Of a DNA stretch of 64,000 bases, positions 62,562 through 64,000 are shown in pieces. This stretch comes from Halorientalis litorea (GTDB lineage: Archaea > Halobacteriota > Halobacteria > Halobacteriales > Haloarculaceae), in contig NZ_CP095482.1 of the NCBI RefSeq assembly GCF_023028225.1, forward strand, positions 620,001 to 684,000, read 5' to 3'. Numbering within the stretch: position 1 is the stretch's first letter; the number at the start of each line of letters is the position of its first letter. Under the pieces are notes generated by a model, which made no database searches, was not told where the DNA came from, and saw only the letters and a list, made by a program, of their open reading frames with translations. The translations under genes were made by a program, and so were the position numbers.

Positions 62562-62582
62562 TGGTCGAGTGTTGTAGGGACG

Positions 62583-62596
62583 GGGTAAAACAACTT
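62583..62596 (-). promoter_or_regulatory. TATA-like element of moxR
   Basis: On the minus strand, AAGTTGTTTTACC lies 23-35 bases before ATG 62561, the right distance for a leaderless promoter. Confidence 0.65.
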
Positions 62597-62641
62597 TCCT
62601 CGCGGCTCGTCCCCCCGCACTCTTTGGGTTGGCCGTCACGG

Positions 62642-63217
62642 TCAGTCAGTCTGTGCCCGAAGGGTGCGTCCGGCCGCGATGACCGCCGACCGCACAGCCG
62701 TCGTGACCGCCCGCAGGCCGGGGCGACCGTCACGCCACCAGACGCCCACTGCGAGGAGTGCCAGCCCGATTTCCAGTCCGAACTGCCAGCCGACTTCGAG
62801 CGTCGCGAGATGTGCGAGGAAGCTCTTGCCGGTCGGATACGATATCGGCGGGACGAGCGGCCACGCGAGAAAGCCCAAATAGTACCAGTCGCCCGCTACC
62901 AGCGGGTAGAGCGCGTCGGCGAACAGGTGTGACGCGTACCCGAAGCCGAACGCCGCACCGACGTGTCTCCGCTCGGTCACCCAGCAGTACGCGACGACGG
63001 CACCGACCAGCAACCCGGCGGTGAACAGCGAGTGGCCGAACGACCGGCCGTTCGGCAGCACTGCGACCCACCACGCCAGCGGCTTGTCGATGAGGTCGGG
63101 CGCGAGCGTCCCGAACCCCACCGCGAGACTCCCCCCAGCGGTCGCACGACGCCCGGTCGCCCGCACGGCGACGGCGTACAGGAGATAGCCGACGCCGGCG
63201 TGTCCCCACGGCCACAT
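62642..63217 (-). CDS. YdjM-type membrane-bound metal-dependent hydrolase-like protein
   Basis: A 191-residue membrane protein starting MWPWGHAGVGYLLYAVAV. Conserved His/Asp groups are WGHAGVGY, GTLAPDLIDKP, FGHSLFTAG and YASHLFADALYPL, the YdjM-family pattern. Five or six helices. It lies between moxR and the DUF4350 gene on the same strand; its function there is unknown. Paralogue of 42695-43195. Confidence 0.82.
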   Translation of the reverse strand: MWPWGHAGVGYLLYAVAVRATGRRATAGGSLAVGFGTLAPDLIDKPLAWWVAVLPNGRSFGHSLFTAGLLVGAVVAYCWVTERRHVGAAFGFGYASHLFADALYPLVAGDWYYLGFLAWPLVPPISYPTGKSFLAHLATLEVGWQFGLEIGLALLAVGVWWRDGRPGLRAVTTAVRSAVIAAGRTLRAQTD

Positions 63218-63262
63218 GCCGTATGCGAGCGCGTGCCCGGACCTATGTCCTTCGGTCGGGGC

Positions 63263-64000
63263 TCAGGACTGGTCGTCACGCTCGACCATCGCCGCCTCGA
63301 CGACCCGCTGGACGCGTTCCTCGTCCCAGTCGGGGTGTCGGTCACGGAGGTGGGCGGCGAGGTCCGTGGCACTCGCTTCGGCGAGCGTCCCGTCGGGGAC
63401 GCCCTCGTCTTCGAGCAGGTTCGCCCGGAGTCGCGACACCCACCCGGCCGGACTCCGCCCCCACGCGACCAGCAACAGGAGTGCCACCCCGCCGACCGTC
63501 ACCTGGAGGAGCGGCGAAGTGCGGAGCGTCAGCAAGCCAGCGACGAGCGGCGGGAGCGTCTCGGCGTGGGAGGTGTCGATGACCACACGCTGGTGGCCGG
63601 CCACGAGATTGCGGAGGAACCGTTCGTTCCCCGGTCGCTCCAGCATCGTGTTGATGAACACGCTCGGGTCCGAGACGGCGACGACGCGGCCGTCACCGAG
63701 GGTCTCGCTGACGGCGACGGGGTACTCCCCGAGTGTCTCGTTGGAGTCCACCGACCCGTTCCCGTTCCGGTCGAGGTACGCGTAGCCGGACGAGGACACC
63801 AGCACCGACGCGTTCGCTGGCCGCACCGCGGTGCCGTAGTTCAGCGTCAGTTCGTCCATCCCGTCGGTGAGCGGTCGGTCCGCCACCTCGCGAGCCACCG
63901 GCATCGCCGGCGACCGGTAGTTGTACCGCTCGTCCCGGAGCGTGGCGTTCTCGAAGCGGGGACTCACGCCGAGTGCCGCGAGCAACCGGTTCCCGGCGGT
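63263..64000 (-). CDS. DUF4350 membrane protein, 5' end cut by window edge
   Basis: The visible 245 residues include an extracellular region with NRLLAALGVSPRFENATL, then VAVSETLGDGRVVAVSDPSVFINTML, a membrane helix (LLQVTVGGVALLLLVAWGRS) and a C-terminal cytoplasmic tail ending ERDDQS. This is the DUF4350 pattern, which accompanies MoxR and DUF58 genes. The frame stays open to the window end, so the start lies beyond 64000. Confidence 0.8.
   Translation of the reverse strand, partial: TAGNRLLAALGVSPRFENATLRDERYNYRSPAMPVAREVADRPLTDGMDELTLNYGTAVRPANASVLVSSSGYAYLDRNGNGSVDSNETLGEYPVAVSETLGDGRVVAVSDPSVFINTMLERPGNERFLRNLVAGHQRVVIDTSHAETLPPLVAGLLTLRTSPLLQVTVGGVALLLLVAWGRSPAGWVSRLRANLLEDEGVPDGTLAEASATDLAAHLRDRHPDWDEERVQRVVEAAMVERDDQS

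Noticed and set aside
1-64000. tRNA or rRNA genes, riboswitches
   Set aside because: I looked at gaps and island borders for cloverleaf or conserved rRNA sequence and saw none; a covariance-model scan would be needed to exclude them fully.

Overview
The window is chromosomal DNA of an extremely halophilic archaeon (class Halobacteria). The proteins are acidic and rich in Asp and Glu, most genes are GC-rich with G or C in third codon positions, several genes have TATA boxes about 25-30 bases before a leaderless start, and there are lineage-typical genes: halorhodopsin, TrmB regulators, an SDH-like flavoprotein and haloarchaeal IS6 and IS200/IS605 elements. I do not name a genus.

Layout. 1-10205 is GC-rich core DNA: the 3'-incomplete end of corA with a coupled small membrane protein, a PH-like/coiled-coil protein, an orphan adenine DNA methyltransferase, a TrmB regulator, a halorhodopsin gene, a ring-cleaving-dioxygenase plus hydrolase pair resembling bacterial mhqO/mhqD, and an SDR oxidoreductase. 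10206-20603 is core genes set among decayed mobile DNA: a solo IS6 end, a solitary flavoprotein, small proteins with an RNase H-like protein, the proCBA operon, an ArdC/metallopeptidase remnant, a cytochrome P450, and a transposase fragment split by an internally deleted IS200/IS605-type element. 20604-23807 is a three-gene ABC exporter; base composition changes inside its last gene, at about 23.42 kb.

From about 23.42 kb to 54 kb the DNA is lower in GC and forms a surface-glycan island. It holds glycosyltransferase pseudogenes, an IS6 copy, a Gfo/Idh/MocA dehydrogenase, four intact GT4 glycosyltransferases, a flippase, two short alkaline-phosphatase-superfamily proteins, a sulfatase, an arylsulfotransferase-like protein, a formyltransferase/deacetylase/FkbM methyltransferase operon, a DUF2206-like membrane protein, an epimerase, and an integrase remnant. 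Together these could make, modify (formyl, methyl, sulfate or phosphate groups), flip and diversify a lipid-linked oligosaccharide for N-glycans or exopolysaccharide. No AglB oligosaccharyltransferase is present. At the distal end (47275-52998) lies a tightly coupled three-gene operon: an unknown soluble protein, a two-helix membrane protein, and a VirD4/HerA-type ATPase with a C-terminal nuclease-like domain. It looks like a DNA-transfer or DNA-processing module and is the best candidate here for an undescribed system.

54085-64000 returns to GC-rich core: a GT2 glycosyltransferase, a DUF1616 remnant, and a MoxR/DUF58/DUF4129/DUF4350 membrane-associated gene set split into two convergent operons with a YdjM-like protein and a secreted small protein. 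I found no rRNA, tRNA or CRISPR array.
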